Assembly (NCBI RefSeq): GCF_019974155.1
Contig: NZ_AP025158.1
Span: 558,001-622,000, forward strand
Reading direction: 5' to 3'
Source of the DNA: Thermus thermophilus
Lineage (GTDB): Bacteria; Deinococcota; Deinococci; Deinococcales; Thermaceae
DNA: 64,000 nucleotides
Both the position numbers and the translations under genes were made by a program. The first letter of the stretch is position 1. Each line of letters starts with the position of its first letter. This document shows, in pieces, positions 1 through 7,416 of the stretch. The notes beneath the pieces are model-generated. The model was not told where the DNA came from, searched no databases, and worked only from the letters and a program-made list of their open reading frames with translations.

Positions 1-1022
1 TCTCCCACCTGGGCTACGCCGAGGACCTGAAGCTCGCCCGGAGGCTCGTGGGGGCCCAGGTGATCGTGGGCGGCCACTCCCACACCCTTTTAGGAAGCTT
101 TCCCCACAAGGAGCTTTCCCCCATGGGGCCCTACCCCACGGTGGTGAGGAACCCCGAGGGGAAGGACGTCTTGGTGGTCCAGGCCTGGGAGTGGGGGAAG
201 GTGGTGGGCCTTTTGGAGGTCACCTTCGGGGCCAAGGGGGAGCTTTTGGCCTACAAGGGGGAGGCCCTCCTCATGACCCCGGAGGCCGCCCCCGAGGACT
301 TCTTCGCCAAGGAGGCCCTCCTCGCCTACGCCCAGCCGGTGATGGCCTTGATGCAGCAGGTCATCGCCGAGGCCAAGGTGGACCTGGTGGGGGAAAGGGC
401 CATCGTGCGCAGGCGGGAGAGCAACCTGGGGAACCTCATCGCCGACGGGATGCTCTGGAAGACGAGGGGCGCCGGGACCCAGATCGCCCTGCAAAACGGC
501 GGCGGCATCCGGGCCTCCATCCCCAAGGGGCCCATCACCGTGGGCAAGGTGTACGAGGTCCTGCCCTTCGGGAACACCCTGGTGGTCATGGACCTGAAGG
601 GCAAGGAGATTTTGGCCGCCCTGGAGAACGGGGTCTCCCAGTGGGAGGGCCAGGCGGGCCGCTTCCTGCAGGTCTCCGGCCTCCGCTACGCCTTTGACCT
701 CTCCCGCCCCGCGGGGAGCCGGGTGGTGCGGGTGGAGGTGAAGGGGGAGAAGGGGTACGTGCCCCTGGACCTCGAGGCCACCTACCGGGTGGTGGTGAAC
801 AACTTCATCGCCAACGGGGGCGACGGCTTCACCGTGCTCAAGGAGGCCCAGGGCTACCGGGTGGACACGGGCTTTAGCGACGCCGAAAGCTTCATGGACT
901 ACCTCAAGGAGCTCAAGGTGGTGGAGGCGGGCCTCGAGGGCCGGATTGAGGTCCTGAACGAGCCCAAAGGGGAAAAGCCCGCCTACTTCGCCTACCGGGT
1001 GCCGGGGCTCGTGGGGGTGTAG
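1..1022 (+). CDS. 5'-nucleotidase / UDP-sugar hydrolase family, 3' part only
   Basis: The gene enters from the left edge in the frame starting at base 3 and ends at TAG 1020-1022. The visible part holds the end of the metallophosphoesterase domain (GGHSHT, the last metal-binding motif) and then the whole 5'-nucleotidase C-terminal domain, with the conserved ESNLGNLIADG, QNGGGIRA and NNFIANGGDGF segments that form the nucleotide pocket. The family hydrolyses phosphate from nucleotides or nucleotide sugars, usually outside the membrane, to salvage nucleosides and phosphate. The signal peptide, if any, lies outside the window. The next gene is convergent, across a hairpin-rich spacer. The exact substrate cannot be told from sequence. 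Confidence 0.9.
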   Translation, partial: SHLGYAEDLKLARRLVGAQVIVGGHSHTLLGSFPHKELSPMGPYPTVVRNPEGKDVLVVQAWEWGKVVGLLEVTFGAKGELLAYKGEALLMTPEAAPEDFFAKEALLAYAQPVMALMQQVIAEAKVDLVGERAIVRRRESNLGNLIADGMLWKTRGAGTQIALQNGGGIRASIPKGPITVGKVYEVLPFGNTLVVMDLKGKEILAALENGVSQWEGQAGRFLQVSGLRYAFDLSRPAGSRVVRVEVKGEKGYVPLDLEATYRVVVNNFIANGGDGFTVLKEAQGYRVDTGFSDAESFMDYLKELKVVEAGLEGRIEVLNEPKGEKPAYFAYRVPGLVGV

Positions 1023-1027
1023 TGCCA

Positions 1028-1162
1028 CCCCACGCTGGCCCAAGCCAGCATGGGGGCCCAGGCCAAAGGCCCCTGGGGAGCTTCCCTGGGCCAGTCGGGC
1101 GAAGGAAGCAAGGGTAGTAGCCCAAAAGGACGCCCCCCGGGGGGTTCCCCTTCTTTTGGGGC
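1028..1162. repeat. Cluster of tandem hairpins in a convergent spacer
   Basis: The spacer between the 5'-nucleotidase gene and the convergent MOSC gene is almost entirely inverted repeats. At 1028-1055 a stem with core GCTGGC/GCCAGC closes on a CCAA loop. At 1055-1092 GGCCCAGG pairs with CCTGGGCC. At 1121-1160 CCCAAAAG pairs with CTTTTGGG around an inner CCCCCC/GGGGGG. A further perfect hairpin follows at 1163-1190. Termination on both strands is the simplest role. Confidence 0.6.
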
Positions 1163-1190
1163 CCCCGCTCTGGCGAAAGCCAGAGCGGGG
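1163..1190. terminator. Bidirectional hairpin terminator
   Basis: A perfect 12-bp stem, CCCCGCTCTGGC with GCCAGAGCGGGG, is closed by a GAAA tetraloop. It sits 4 bp past the stop of the minus-strand MOSC gene and also downstream of the plus-strand 5'-nucleotidase gene. There is no long T tract, so termination is inferred from position and stem strength. Confidence 0.6.
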
Positions 1191-1193
1191 TGC

Positions 1194-1637
1194 CTAGCCC
1201 ACCGGGGCGAGGACGAGGACCGGGTCCCCCACCCGCACGGAGCCGCCCTCGAGGACCCGGGCGTACACCCCCCGGCCCCCGTAGAGGAGCTTGGGCAGCC
1301 GGAGGTCAAACTGGGAGAGGCTCTTGCAGACGGTGCACACCTGGGAAAGCTCCAAAAGGGCCTCCCCCACCCTAAGCCTCGCCCCCGGGGGAAGGGCGTG
1401 GGGGTCCAGGTCCAGGAGGAGGTTTTCCCCTAGGGCTCCGTAGGGGAGGAGGACCCCCGCCCCTCGGGCCTTCTCGTAGGCGGGAAGCCCCGCCACCAAG
1501 ACCGCCCGGTCGGGGTCTTTGCCGGCGTGCCGGTCCCCCTTGGCCCCAAAGCCCGCCACGAGCTCCAAGGCCTCCACCCGCGGCTTGGGGAGGCCGGAGC
1601 CTAGGCCGAGGTGGAGGGAGACCACCTGCCCCTTCAT
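1194..1637 (-). CDS. MOSC-domain protein
   Basis: This 147-aa protein is a stand-alone MOSC domain, the sulfur-carrier fold related to the C-terminus of molybdenum cofactor sulfurase. It shows the GDRHAGK segment (residues 34-40), GENL (70-73) and a C101-x2-C104 pair where the family carries its conserved reactive Cys. Its ATG overlaps the TGA of the cytochrome gene upstream (ATGA, 1634-1637), so the two are translationally coupled. They lie downstream of a molybdopterin oxidoreductase. A role in handling or sulfurating the molybdenum centre of that enzyme is an inference from this neighbourhood and from the general role of the domain. Confidence 0.85.
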   Translation of the reverse strand: MKGQVVSLHLGLGSGLPKPRVEALELVAGFGAKGDRHAGKDPDRAVLVAGLPAYEKARGAGVLLPYGALGENLLLDLDPHALPPGARLRVGEALLELSQVCTVCKSLSQFDLRLPKLLYGGRGVYARVLEGGSVRVGDPVLVLAPVG

Positions 1638-2320
1638 GGCAGTTTGAGGCCTTGGCGGAGCTTCAGAACCTCCTCGGGGGTGAGGGGTTTGGCCTTCGCC
1701 GCCTGCACCTCCTCCGGCGTGTAGGGACGGAAGCCCTCAGGGGCGCCCCAGGCGGCCAGGTGGTTCAGCACCAGGGCCAGCTCCTCGTCGGAAAGCCAGG
1801 AGAAGCCGGGCATCACGTTGTTGTACTCCTGGCCTAGGACCTTCATGGGCCCCTGGACCCCGTAGAGTAGGACCAGAAGGAGGTACTCCCGTCCGCCTTG
1901 TGCCTTGAGGAGAGCCTCCACGTGCCCCTTCAAGGGCGGGAAGAGGGGAGGGTTGCCCTCGCCCTGAAGCCCGTGGCAGCCCTGGCAGTTGGCGTAGACC
2001 TGGGCTCCCGTCTTTGGGGCGGTGGCCACGGGAGGAGGCGCGGGTGGGGGTTCGGTGCCCAGGTACACCGCCAGGTAGTCCAGGATGATGGCCCGCTCCT
2101 CTTGGGTGAGCTTGAGGCCCTGGGCCATCATCTCGTCCAACACGGCGTTCCACCTTTCCCGGGAGAGGCGCTCCCGGGTTACCAGGCCGATGTCGTGGCA
2201 GGTTTGGCACTTGGCCAGCACCAGCTCCTTGCCCGGGCCCTCGGGGAGGGTGGTCTGGCTCAGGGCCAGGAGGGCGCCAAGGCCCAGGAGAAGGGCTGGG
2301 GGTAAAAGGATGCGCTTCAT
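1634..2320 (-). CDS. Diheme cytochrome c, likely electron acceptor of the sulfite dehydrogenase
   Basis: A 228-aa exported cytochrome c. The start chosen is MKRILLPP at 2320, because it opens a clean signal peptide; 27 further in-frame codons upstream do not look coding. Two heme-attachment motifs are visible, C38QTCH42 and C112QGCH116, separated by a Pro/Ala-rich linker near residues 91-100. The N-terminal half (MMAQGLKLT...ILDYLA) resembles small cytochromes that follow quinoprotein and sulfite dehydrogenases; the C-terminal half is an ordinary class I cytochrome. The gene lies just downstream of the molybdoenzyme, past a hairpin, and is coupled to the MOSC gene. I infer that it accepts electrons from sulfite oxidation. 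Confidence 0.88.
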   Translation of the reverse strand: MKRILLPPALLLGLGALLALSQTTLPEGPGKELVLAKCQTCHDIGLVTRERLSRERWNAVLDEMMAQGLKLTQEERAIILDYLAVYLGTEPPPAPPPVATAPKTGAQVYANCQGCHGLQGEGNPPLFPPLKGHVEALLKAQGGREYLLLVLLYGVQGPMKVLGQEYNNVMPGFSWLSDEELALVLNHLAAWGAPEGFRPYTPEEVQAAKAKPLTPEEVLKLRQGLKLP

Positions 2321-2375
2321 CTCAGGTCTCAGTGTGGGGCGTACCCTAGCTGGGTATAGGGAGCTGGCCCACAAA

Positions 2376-2399
2376 GGCCCCGGCCCTAAGGCCGGGGCC
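2376..2399 (-). terminator. Intrinsic terminator after the molybdoenzyme gene
   Basis: A perfect 10-bp stem, GGCCCCGGCC with GGCCGGGGCC, has a 4-nt loop and is followed on the minus strand by TTTGTG. It begins 7 bp past the stop of the molybdoenzyme gene and precedes the cytochrome gene. It probably reduces, rather than abolishes, read-through. Confidence 0.7.
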
Positions 2400-2406
2400 A
2401 AGCCCT

Positions 2407-3630
2407 TTAGGCCACGGTGAACTTGACCCGCATGACCCCGTTGTACTCGTAACCCCGTTCGTTCCAGGCGATGTTGCCGTCCAGGGGCTGGCTGCGGCCC
2501 ACGGCGTCCCAGGCCCGGGCCATGACCTCGTGTTCCCCGGGGCGCAGGTACAAGGTGGCCTGCCAGCGCACCCAGCCGAAGCTCTTCTCCTGGCGTTCCA
2601 GCCTGGCCTGGTGCCAGGTGCGGCCCCCGTTGGCGGAGACCTCTACGCTCACCAAGGGCACGATGCCGTCGTTGAAGGCCACCCCCTCCACCCGCACGTA
2701 GGGGCCTTCCACAGTCTGGCCCTCCAGGGGGGCGAAGATGAAGCTGTTGATGGCCACGAGCCAGTTGGGGCGGGAGTTGGTGAAGCTGTAGGGGTAGGCC
2801 TTGCCCGGCTCCTGGGGGAGAAAGGGGAGGTTGGCGTTGGGGATGGCGGGAACCCGGTAGCGGGGCATCTGCTCGGCGGTGGTGTTTTCCGCCTCGGTGA
2901 ACTCAATCTTCTCCACCCACTTCACGTTGTTCACCCCGAAGTAGCCAGGGAAGACCAGGCGGACGGGCCCCCCGTGCACCGCGGGTAGGGGTTCCCCGTT
3001 CATGGAGAGGGCCAGAAGGGCATGCTCAAGGGCGTGGATGGGCACGGAGCGCACGAACTCCCGGGCATTGCCCTGACGGCTGGCGTGGGCGGTGATGTAG
3101 AGGGCCTTTTCACCGAGCTTCACCCCTTTGGCCTCCAGAAGGTCCTTAAGGCGCACCCCGCGGAAGGTGACGTTCCCCACCCCACCCCGCTGCCAAGGGT
3201 TGCCCGAGGGACGGGGCTGGAAGAGGGTACGCCCGTTGCCGGAGCACTGGAGGACCATGGTCACCTCGTGCTGGGGAAGCTCGAGGAGCTCCTTGGCCTC
3301 AAAGGTGAAGGGTTTGTCCACCAGTCCCCCCACCTCCACCTTCCACCCGTCCAGGCTGGCCCCCTCCACGGTGTTGTAGCCGGGGAGGTCCACGTTGTTG
3401 CGGATGTAGAGGATCTCCTTAGGGGTGCGCTCGGGCTGGCTGACCAAGAGGTCGTAAGGAGTTTCCAAAACGATGGGGCGTTGGGAGAGAACCAAGAGCT
3501 TGGGGTTTTTCCCCTTCACCAACTGGTCGGCCGTGGGGGCTTGCTGGGCGAAGCCTCGGCTTCCCGCGGCCAAAAGCGCTGCCCCTAGGCCCATGAGCTT
3601 CAGGGCGGTTCGCCGGCTGACGCTTTCCAT
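2407..3630 (-). CDS. Molybdopterin-dependent sulfite dehydrogenase (SorA/SoxC family)
   Basis: A 407-aa protein of the sulfite oxidase family. The N-terminus has a twin-arginine signal (SRRTALKLMG then a hydrophobic stretch), so it is exported folded with its cofactor. The oxidoreductase molybdopterin domain spans roughly residues 60-260 and carries LQCSGNGR with the molybdenum-ligand Cys at about 129. The C-terminal third (about 280-405) is the Mo-co dimerisation domain, ending in an Ig-like strand pattern. Heme is not built in, so electrons must leave to a separate cytochrome, which follows downstream. The family oxidises sulfite to sulfate; a comparable sulfite:cytochrome c reductase has been reported from T. 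thermophilus. A promoter with consensus -35 lies at 3691-3720. Confidence 0.9.
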   Translation of the reverse strand: MESVSRRTALKLMGLGAALLAAGSRGFAQQAPTADQLVKGKNPKLLVLSQRPIVLETPYDLLVSQPERTPKEILYIRNNVDLPGYNTVEGASLDGWKVEVGGLVDKPFTFEAKELLELPQHEVTMVLQCSGNGRTLFQPRPSGNPWQRGGVGNVTFRGVRLKDLLEAKGVKLGEKALYITAHASRQGNAREFVRSVPIHALEHALLALSMNGEPLPAVHGGPVRLVFPGYFGVNNVKWVEKIEFTEAENTTAEQMPRYRVPAIPNANLPFLPQEPGKAYPYSFTNSRPNWLVAINSFIFAPLEGQTVEGPYVRVEGVAFNDGIVPLVSVEVSANGGRTWHQARLERQEKSFGWVRWQATLYLRPGEHEVMARAWDAVGRSQPLDGNIAWNERGYEYNGVMRVKFTVA

Positions 3631-3690
3631 ACCTTATCCCTCCCTCCAAGGGTCCGGGGGGACGTTTGTCCCCACTTTCCGGTTGCCCCT

Positions 3691-3720
3691 AATCTAGGGG
3701 GCAAACAATACCCATGTCAA
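3691..3720 (-). promoter_or_regulatory. Promoter of the sulfite dehydrogenase gene
   Basis: On the minus strand a perfect -35 TTGACA (3720-3715) is followed after 18 bp by -10 TAGATT (3696-3691). The predicted 5' UTR of about 54 nt contains a small GGGGAC/GTCCCC hairpin (3658-3673). The insertion element's target site begins only 3 bp upstream of the -35. Confidence 0.7.
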
Positions 3721-3723
3721 GTG

Positions 3724-3732
3724 GGGGTTAGG
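3724..3732 (+). repeat. Left 9-bp target-site duplication
   Basis: GGGGTTAGG sits flush against the left terminal repeat of the insertion element and recurs exactly at 4907-4915, flush against the right one. This marks the insertion point. Confidence 0.93.
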
Positions 3733-3750
3733 CTGAGCTCTCATCACTTT
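3733..3750 (+). repeat. Left terminal inverted repeat of the IS
   Basis: CTGAGCTCTCATCACTTT is the exact reverse complement of 4889-4906. Identity stops at both ends of the 18 bp. Confidence 0.93.
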
Positions 3751-3797
3751 GAGGGCTGGGGCTTGACAAGGGAAGAGAAGAGGGGGGTAAGTAAGGT

Positions 3798-4895
3798 GTG
3801 CCGCCCACCACCCCCCTTTCCCAAGTTATCACCCTCTGGGTCCATAAGGTCTTCGCCTCCCTCAGGAAAACCATCCGCTCCAACCTCGCCCTCTTCCTGT
3901 CCACCCTCCTCACTACCCCCCTGGACCCCACCCTCTCCGACCTCGCCCGCAGAACCCCCCTCCCCACCCTGGCCCAAAGCCGCCTCAATCGCCTCTGGCG
4001 CTTCCTCCATCACCCCACCCTGCAAGACCCCTGGGCCCTCACCGAAGCCCTCCTCCCCCTCCTCGTCCCTCGTTTCCCCAAAGACCGCCCCCTCCCCCTC
4101 ATCGTGGACTGGACCTTCACAGAGGACGGTAGGCACCAAGCCCTGGTGGCCGCCCTTCCCCTCAAGGGAAGGGCCCTGGTGGTGGCCTTCGCTCTTCACC
4201 CCCTCTCCCCTTTCCCCAGTCAAAACCGGGTGGAGGAGGAGTTCCTCCACCGCCTGGGCCGCGCCGTCCAGGACCTGGGATATACCCCCCTCTTCCTCCT
4301 GGACCGCGGCTTTGACCGGGTCTCCCTGATGCGAAAGCTCCAGGGGTGGGGCATGGGCTTCCTCATCCGCCTGCGGCAGAACCGGGAGGTGGAACCCCAA
4401 GGGGGGAAGCGCCTTCCCCTGAAGGAGGGCTACCAGCGTGTGGTCCACCCCCTGCGGGAGGAGGTCCGCCTTTTCGGACACGGTGGGGAGGGGGTAGAAG
4501 TCACCCTCCTGGTGTACCCAGGGGGTCGGGATCCCTGGTATCTGGCCTATTCGGGCCCTTTTGGGGGGGAGCCGCCCTATGGGTGGCGGATGTGGATTGA
4601 AGAGGGGTTTAGGGACCTGAAGGGGCAGGGGTTTGGGCTGGACCGCCATCGGCTGCGGACGGGGGCGAGCCTCAGGGGGTGGTTATGGCTTCTGGCCTTG
4701 GGGATGGCGCTCTTGGTCCTTCTGGGGGCGCGCTTGCAGGGCAGGGAATGGCTTCCCCGGCTTCTGGCCCATCCCGAGCGGCAAAGCCTCTTCCGTCTGG
4801 GCCGGATCGCCCTGGCCCAGGGGCCCCCGCCTTGGAGGGAAGCAGTGGTGGAGGAGCTGGTCAGGTTGCTTCAGGAACTGGGGGGAGGAAAGTGA
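3798..4895 (+). CDS. IS4-family DDE transposase
   Basis: A 365-aa transposase starting at GTG 3798. The RNase-H-like catalytic core shows the first Asp in LIVDWTF (D104), the second in LLDRGFD (D169) and the catalytic Glu E268. E268 lies inside a perfect IS4-family YREK signature (Y261-x2-R264-x3-E268-x6-K275). The insertion between the second Asp and the Glu (about residues 190-255) is the beta-strand domain usual in IS4. The frame is open from end to end and stops 11 bp before the end of the element, so nothing suggests inactivation. It cuts and joins the element's ends. Confidence 0.93.
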   Translation: MPPTTPLSQVITLWVHKVFASLRKTIRSNLALFLSTLLTTPLDPTLSDLARRTPLPTLAQSRLNRLWRFLHHPTLQDPWALTEALLPLLVPRFPKDRPLPLIVDWTFTEDGRHQALVAALPLKGRALVVAFALHPLSPFPSQNRVEEEFLHRLGRAVQDLGYTPLFLLDRGFDRVSLMRKLQGWGMGFLIRLRQNREVEPQGGKRLPLKEGYQRVVHPLREEVRLFGHGGEGVEVTLLVYPGGRDPWYLAYSGPFGGEPPYGWRMWIEEGFRDLKGQGFGLDRHRLRTGASLRGWLWLLALGMALLVLLGARLQGREWLPRLLAHPERQSLFRLGRIALAQGPPPWREAVVEELVRLLQELGGGK

Positions 4896-4906
4896 TGAGA
4901 GCTCAG
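4889..4906 (-). repeat. Right terminal inverted repeat of the IS
   Basis: AAAGTGATGAGAGCTCAG is the perfect complement of the left end, and overlaps the last 7 bp of the transposase gene. Confidence 0.93.
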
Positions 4907-4915
4907 GGGGTTAGG
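4907..4915 (+). repeat. Right 9-bp target-site duplication
   Basis: GGGGTTAGG is identical to 3724-3732. Removing the element and one copy restores the original spacer between the sulfite dehydrogenase promoter and mutS. Confidence 0.93.
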
Positions 4916-4980
4916 GGGTTTTTGGCCCCCGTTTAAGGGGCTAGGGGAAGGCGCTCATGGGAGGGTATGGCGGAGTTAAG

Positions 4981-7416
4981 ATGGAAGGCATGCTCAAGGG
5001 CGAAGGTCCAGGCCCCCTTCCCCCTCTCCTGCAGCAGTACGTGGAGCTCCGCGACCGCTACCCGGACTACCTCCTCCTCTTCCAGGTGGGGGACTTCTAC
5101 GAGTGCTTTGGGGAGGACGCGGAGAGGCTGGCCCGCGCCCTCGGCCTCGTCCTCACCCACAAGACCAGCAAGGACTTCACCACCCCCATGGCGGGGATTC
5201 CCATAAGGGCCTTTGACGCCTACGCCGAGCGGCTTCTCAAGATGGGCTTTCGCCTGGCGGTGGCCGATCAGGTGGAGCCCGCCGAGGAGGCGGAAGGCCT
5301 GGTGCGGCGGGAGGTGACCCAGCTCCTCACCCCCGGGACCCTCACCCAGGAGGCCCTCCTCCCCCGGGAGGCCAACTACCTGGCCGCCATCGCCACCGGG
5401 GACGGGTGGGGTCTGGCCTTTCTGGACGTCTCCACGGGGGAGTTCAAGGGGACCCTCCTAAAGAGCAAAAGCGCCCTGTACGACGAGCTTTTCCGCCATA
5501 GGCCCGCCGAGGTCCTTTTGGCCCCGGAGCTACGGGAGAACGAGGCCTTCGTGGCCGAGTTCCGGAAGCGCTTTCCCGTGATGCTCTCCGAGGCCCCCTT
5601 TGACCCGGAAGGGGAAGGCCCCCTGGCCCTGAGGCGGGCCCAGGGGGCGCTCCTCGCCTACGCCCGGGCCACCCAGGGGGGGGCCTTGAGCGTGCGCCCG
5701 TTTCGCCTCTACGACCCCGGGGCCTTCGTGCGCCTGCCCGAGGCGAGCCTAAAGGCCCTCGAGGTCTTTGAACCCTTGCGGGGCCAGGACACCCTCTTCG
5801 GCGTTCTGGACGAGACGCGCACCGCCCCCGGAAGAAGGCTCCTCCAGGCCTGGCTCCGCCACCCCCTTCTGGAAAGGGGGCCCTTGGAGGCGAGGCTTGA
5901 CCGGGTGGAGCGCTTCGTGCGGGAGGGGGCCTTACGCGAGGGGGTGAGGCGCCTCCTCTTCCGCCTTGCCGACCTGGAGCGCCTGGCCACGAGGCTGGAG
6001 CTTTCCCGGGCAAGCCCCAAGGACCTCGCCGCCCTAAGGCGGAGCCTGGAGATCCTCCCCGAGCTTAAGGGCCTTTTGGGGGAGGAGGTGGGGCTTCCCG
6101 ACCTCTCCGGCCTTTTGGAGGAGCTTAGGGCGGCGTTGGTGGAGGAGCCGCCCCTCAAGGTCTCCGAAGGGGGGCTCATCCGGGAGGGGTACGACCCGGA
6201 CCTGGACGCCCTGCGGCGGGCCCACGCCGAGGGGGTGGCCTACTTCCTGGACCTCGAGGCCCGGGAGAAGGAGAGGACGGGCATCCCCACCCTCAAGGTG
6301 GGGTACAACGCCGTCTTCGGCTACTACCTGGAGGTGACCCGGCCCTACTATGGCCAGGTGCCCCAGGAGTACCGCCCCGTCCAGACCCTCAAGGACCGGC
6401 AGCGCTACACCCTGCCGGAGATGAAGGAAAGGGAGCGGGAGCTCTACCGCCTCGAGGCCCTCATCAAAAGGCGCGAGGAGGAGGTCTTCCTCGCCCTAAG
6501 GGAAAAGGCGAAAAAGGAGGCGGAGGCCTTGAGGGAGGCGGCGAGGATCCTCGCCGAGCTTGACGTCTACGCCGCCCTCGCCGAGGTGGCGGTGCGCCAC
6601 GGCTACACCAGGCCCCGCTTCGGGGAGAGGCTTCGCATAAGGGCGGGGCGCCACCCGGTGGTGGAGCGCCGCACCCCTTTCGTGCCCAACGACCTGGAGA
6701 TGGCGGGGGAGCTCGTCTTGGTGACGGGGCCCAACATGGCGGGGAAGTCCACCTTCCTCCGCCAGACCGCCCTCATCGCCCTCCTCGCCCAGATCGGGAG
6801 CTTCGTGCCCGCGGAGGAGGCGGAGCTTCCCCTCTTTGACGGGATCTACACCCGGATCGGGGCCTCGGACGACCTCGCCGGGGGGAAGAGCACCTTCATG
6901 GTGGAGATGGAGGAGGTGGCCCTCATCCTCAAGGAGGCCACCCCCAATAGCCTCGTCCTCCTGGACGAGGTGGGCCGGGGCACGAGCAGCCTGGACGGGG
7001 TGGCCATCGCCACCGCCCTCGCCGAGGCCCTGCACGAGAGGCGGTGCTACACCCTCTTCGCCACCCACTACTTTGAGCTCACCGCCCTCGCCCTTCCCCG
7101 GCTCAAGAACCTGCACGTGGCCGCCAAGGAGGAGGAGGGGGGGCTCGTCTTCTACCACCAGGTCCTCCCGGGCCCCGCCTCCAAGAGCTACGGGGTGGAG
7201 GTGGCGGAGATGGCGGGCCTCCCCAAGGAGGTGGTGGAGCGGGCCCGCGCCCTCCTCAGGGCCATGGCCGCAAGGCGGGAGGGGGTCTTGGAGGAGGTCT
7301 TGGAGCGCCTCCTCGCCTTAGACCCCGACCGCCTCACCCCCCTCGAGGCCCTGAGGCTCCTCCACGAGCTCAAGGCCTTGGCCCTGGGCCTCCCCCTGGG
7401 TAGCATGAAGGGGTGA
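4981..7416 (+). CDS. mutS: DNA mismatch repair protein MutS
   Basis: 811 aa, the length of well-studied Thermus MutS. I start at MEGMLKGEG (4981), which has GGAG 5 nt upstream, rather than at ATG 4957. Domain I holds the mismatch wedge G-D-F39-Y-E41, where Phe stacks on the mispaired base and Glu contacts it. The connector, lever and clamp domains follow. The ABC-type ATPase has Walker A GPNMAGKS (about 583-590), STFMVEM, Walker B LVLLDEVGRGTS (about 658) and the ATHYFEL switch His. The dimerising helix-turn-helix region follows. It finds mismatches and recruits MutL, encoded next with a 4-bp overlap. The IS ends 65 bp upstream, so its native promoter region may be altered. Confidence 0.98.
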   Translation: MEGMLKGEGPGPLPPLLQQYVELRDRYPDYLLLFQVGDFYECFGEDAERLARALGLVLTHKTSKDFTTPMAGIPIRAFDAYAERLLKMGFRLAVADQVEPAEEAEGLVRREVTQLLTPGTLTQEALLPREANYLAAIATGDGWGLAFLDVSTGEFKGTLLKSKSALYDELFRHRPAEVLLAPELRENEAFVAEFRKRFPVMLSEAPFDPEGEGPLALRRAQGALLAYARATQGGALSVRPFRLYDPGAFVRLPEASLKALEVFEPLRGQDTLFGVLDETRTAPGRRLLQAWLRHPLLERGPLEARLDRVERFVREGALREGVRRLLFRLADLERLATRLELSRASPKDLAALRRSLEILPELKGLLGEEVGLPDLSGLLEELRAALVEEPPLKVSEGGLIREGYDPDLDALRRAHAEGVAYFLDLEAREKERTGIPTLKVGYNAVFGYYLEVTRPYYGQVPQEYRPVQTLKDRQRYTLPEMKERERELYRLEALIKRREEEVFLALREKAKKEAEALREAARILAELDVYAALAEVAVRHGYTRPRFGERLRIRAGRHPVVERRTPFVPNDLEMAGELVLVTGPNMAGKSTFLRQTALIALLAQIGSFVPAEEAELPLFDGIYTRIGASDDLAGGKSTFMVEMEEVALILKEATPNSLVLLDEVGRGTSSLDGVAIATALAEALHERRCYTLFATHYFELTALALPRLKNLHVAAKEEEGGLVFYHQVLPGPASKSYGVEVAEMAGLPKEVVERARALLRAMAARREGVLEEVLERLLALDPDRLTPLEALRLLHELKALALGLPLGSMKG

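Larger units (their letters stand above)
3733..4906 (+). mobile_element. IS4-family insertion sequence, apparently intact, 1174 bp
   Basis: The element is bounded by perfect 18-bp inverted terminal repeats at 3733-3750 and 4889-4906, and flanked by identical 9-bp direct repeats. It carries one full-length DDE transposase gene. Perfect ends, a perfect target duplication and an uninterrupted ORF indicate a recent insertion that may still be mobile. It lies between the promoter of the sulfite dehydrogenase gene and mutS, 65 bp before the mutS start codon, so it has replaced everything further upstream of mutS. I do not assign an ISfinder name. Confidence 0.93.

Noticed and set aside
4957-4980. 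Upstream ATG for mutS
   Set aside because: MEGMLKGEG at 4981 has a well-placed GGAG and gives the 811-residue length expected for Thermus MutS. The extra eight residues have no support.
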